60,295 bases of DNA from Arthrobacter sp. Y81 (GTDB taxonomy: Bacteria > Actinomycetota > Actinomycetes > Actinomycetales > Micrococcaceae): assembly GCF_002929335.1 (NCBI RefSeq), contig NZ_PJIL01000022.1, forward strand, positions 1-60,295, read 5' to 3'. The notes below the pieces were generated by a model. It worked only from the letters and a program-made list of their open reading frames with translations, was not told the origin of the DNA and ran no database searches. The position numbers and the translations under genes are program-made. Numbering within the stretch: the stretch's first letter is position 1; each line of letters opens with the position of its first letter. Positions 60,098 through 60,295 of this stretch are shown in pieces.

Positions 60098-60187
60098 GCT
60101 TTAATGTGTGGACATTGACCCTCCGTGGGTGCCTCTGACGTTGTCCGCGGTTTGTGCCTGGCGCCGCGGTGGCCTATGAAGTGTTGT

Positions 60188-60228
60188 GGGGGGGGGGGGG
60201 GGGGGGGGGCGGGGGCGGGGGGGGGGGG
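60188..60228. other. Poly-G tract, probable sequencing artefact at a contig end
   Basis: 22 consecutive G, then C, five G, C and twelve G. Runs of this kind arise when two-colour Illumina chemistry loses signal. The bases beyond it to 60295 should be treated as unreliable. Confidence 0.75.
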
Positions 60229-60295
60229 CCTTCCCCCTGCTGGAATCTGGGGTTTTCTGTCGTCCTTTTCTTTTTCCGGTGGCCCGTGTTTGGCC

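Larger units (their letters stand above)
59937..60169 (+). repeat. Direct repeat B flanking the CBASS island (right)
   Basis: Same 233-bp length and order of elements as repeat A (56135-56367). Repeat starts are 3802 bp apart, the size of the element that would be lost by recombination between them. The 3-prime boundary, GTGCCTGGCGCCGCGG, is exact. Confidence 0.75.

Noticed and set aside
1..60295. Insertion sequences, CRISPR arrays, rRNA
   Set aside because: No transposase motifs, regularly spaced repeats or rRNA-like stretches were found on reading either strand.

Overview
The window reads as chromosome of a high-GC actinobacterium, most likely Arthrobacter, Pseudarthrobacter or Paenarthrobacter (Micrococcaceae). 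The pointers are strong GC bias at third codon positions, GGAGG-type ribosome sites, GTG/TTG starts, 1-8 nt gene overlaps, a PaaX regulator, and AcoR-like GAF/Fis regulators whose AAA domain is degenerate. I could run no searches, so product names rest on motifs and family knowledge. No transposase, integrase, CRISPR array, rRNA or intact tRNA gene was seen.

Layout. (1) 1-11.7 kb, aromatic catabolism. A minus-strand operon encodes a salicylyl-CoA 5-hydroxylase-like flavoprotein, an ADP-forming acyl-CoA synthetase, a DhbE/EntE-like aryl adenylating enzyme, gentisate 1,2-dioxygenase and the start of a fumarylpyruvate hydrolase-like gene. It lies beside a PaaX regulator, an aromatic-acid MFS transporter, a salicylaldehyde-type dehydrogenase and an aryl-alcohol dehydrogenase. 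Together they could take an aryl alcohol to salicylate, salicylyl-CoA, gentisate and central metabolism. (2) 11.8-20.6 kb, redox and detoxification genes: an F420-reductase-like protein, an isochorismatase-fold hydrolase without its cysteine, TetR with a small membrane protein, a second aryl-alcohol dehydrogenase, an esterase, an MHS transporter, MarR with a quinone oxidoreductase, and a butanediol-type dehydrogenase. (3) 20.6-52.8 kb, an alicyclic ketone region. It holds two Baeyer-Villiger monooxygenases, SDR and MDR alcohol dehydrogenases, a lactone-hydrolase candidate, an aldehyde dehydrogenase, a CoA-transferase, an acyl-CoA dehydrogenase, two sets of enoyl-CoA hydratase / 3-hydroxyacyl-CoA dehydrogenase / thiolase, a sugar-type ABC importer, two LysR and three GAF/Fis regulators. 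The natural reading is cycloalkanol to cycloalkanone to lactone to hydroxy-acid to dicarboxylic acid to acyl-CoA to beta-oxidation. Two recurrent operator-like motifs (GTGT-N11-ACAC and GTCCAATAC) tie the scattered promoters together. (4) 52.6-60.3 kb, accessory DNA: gene remnants, a small membrane protein, a lipoprotein, then a three-gene type II-short CBASS anti-phage system (CD-NTase, single-domain E2, 2TM SLATT effector).

The CBASS locus sits between two equal-length (233 bp) degenerate direct repeats. Each carries a DnaA-box-like 19-bp palindrome, a stretch resembling the 3-prime end of a tRNA, and an intrinsic terminator. This repeat architecture is the least explained structure in the window. 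The last ~110 bases contain a poly-G run that looks like a sequencing or contig-end artefact.
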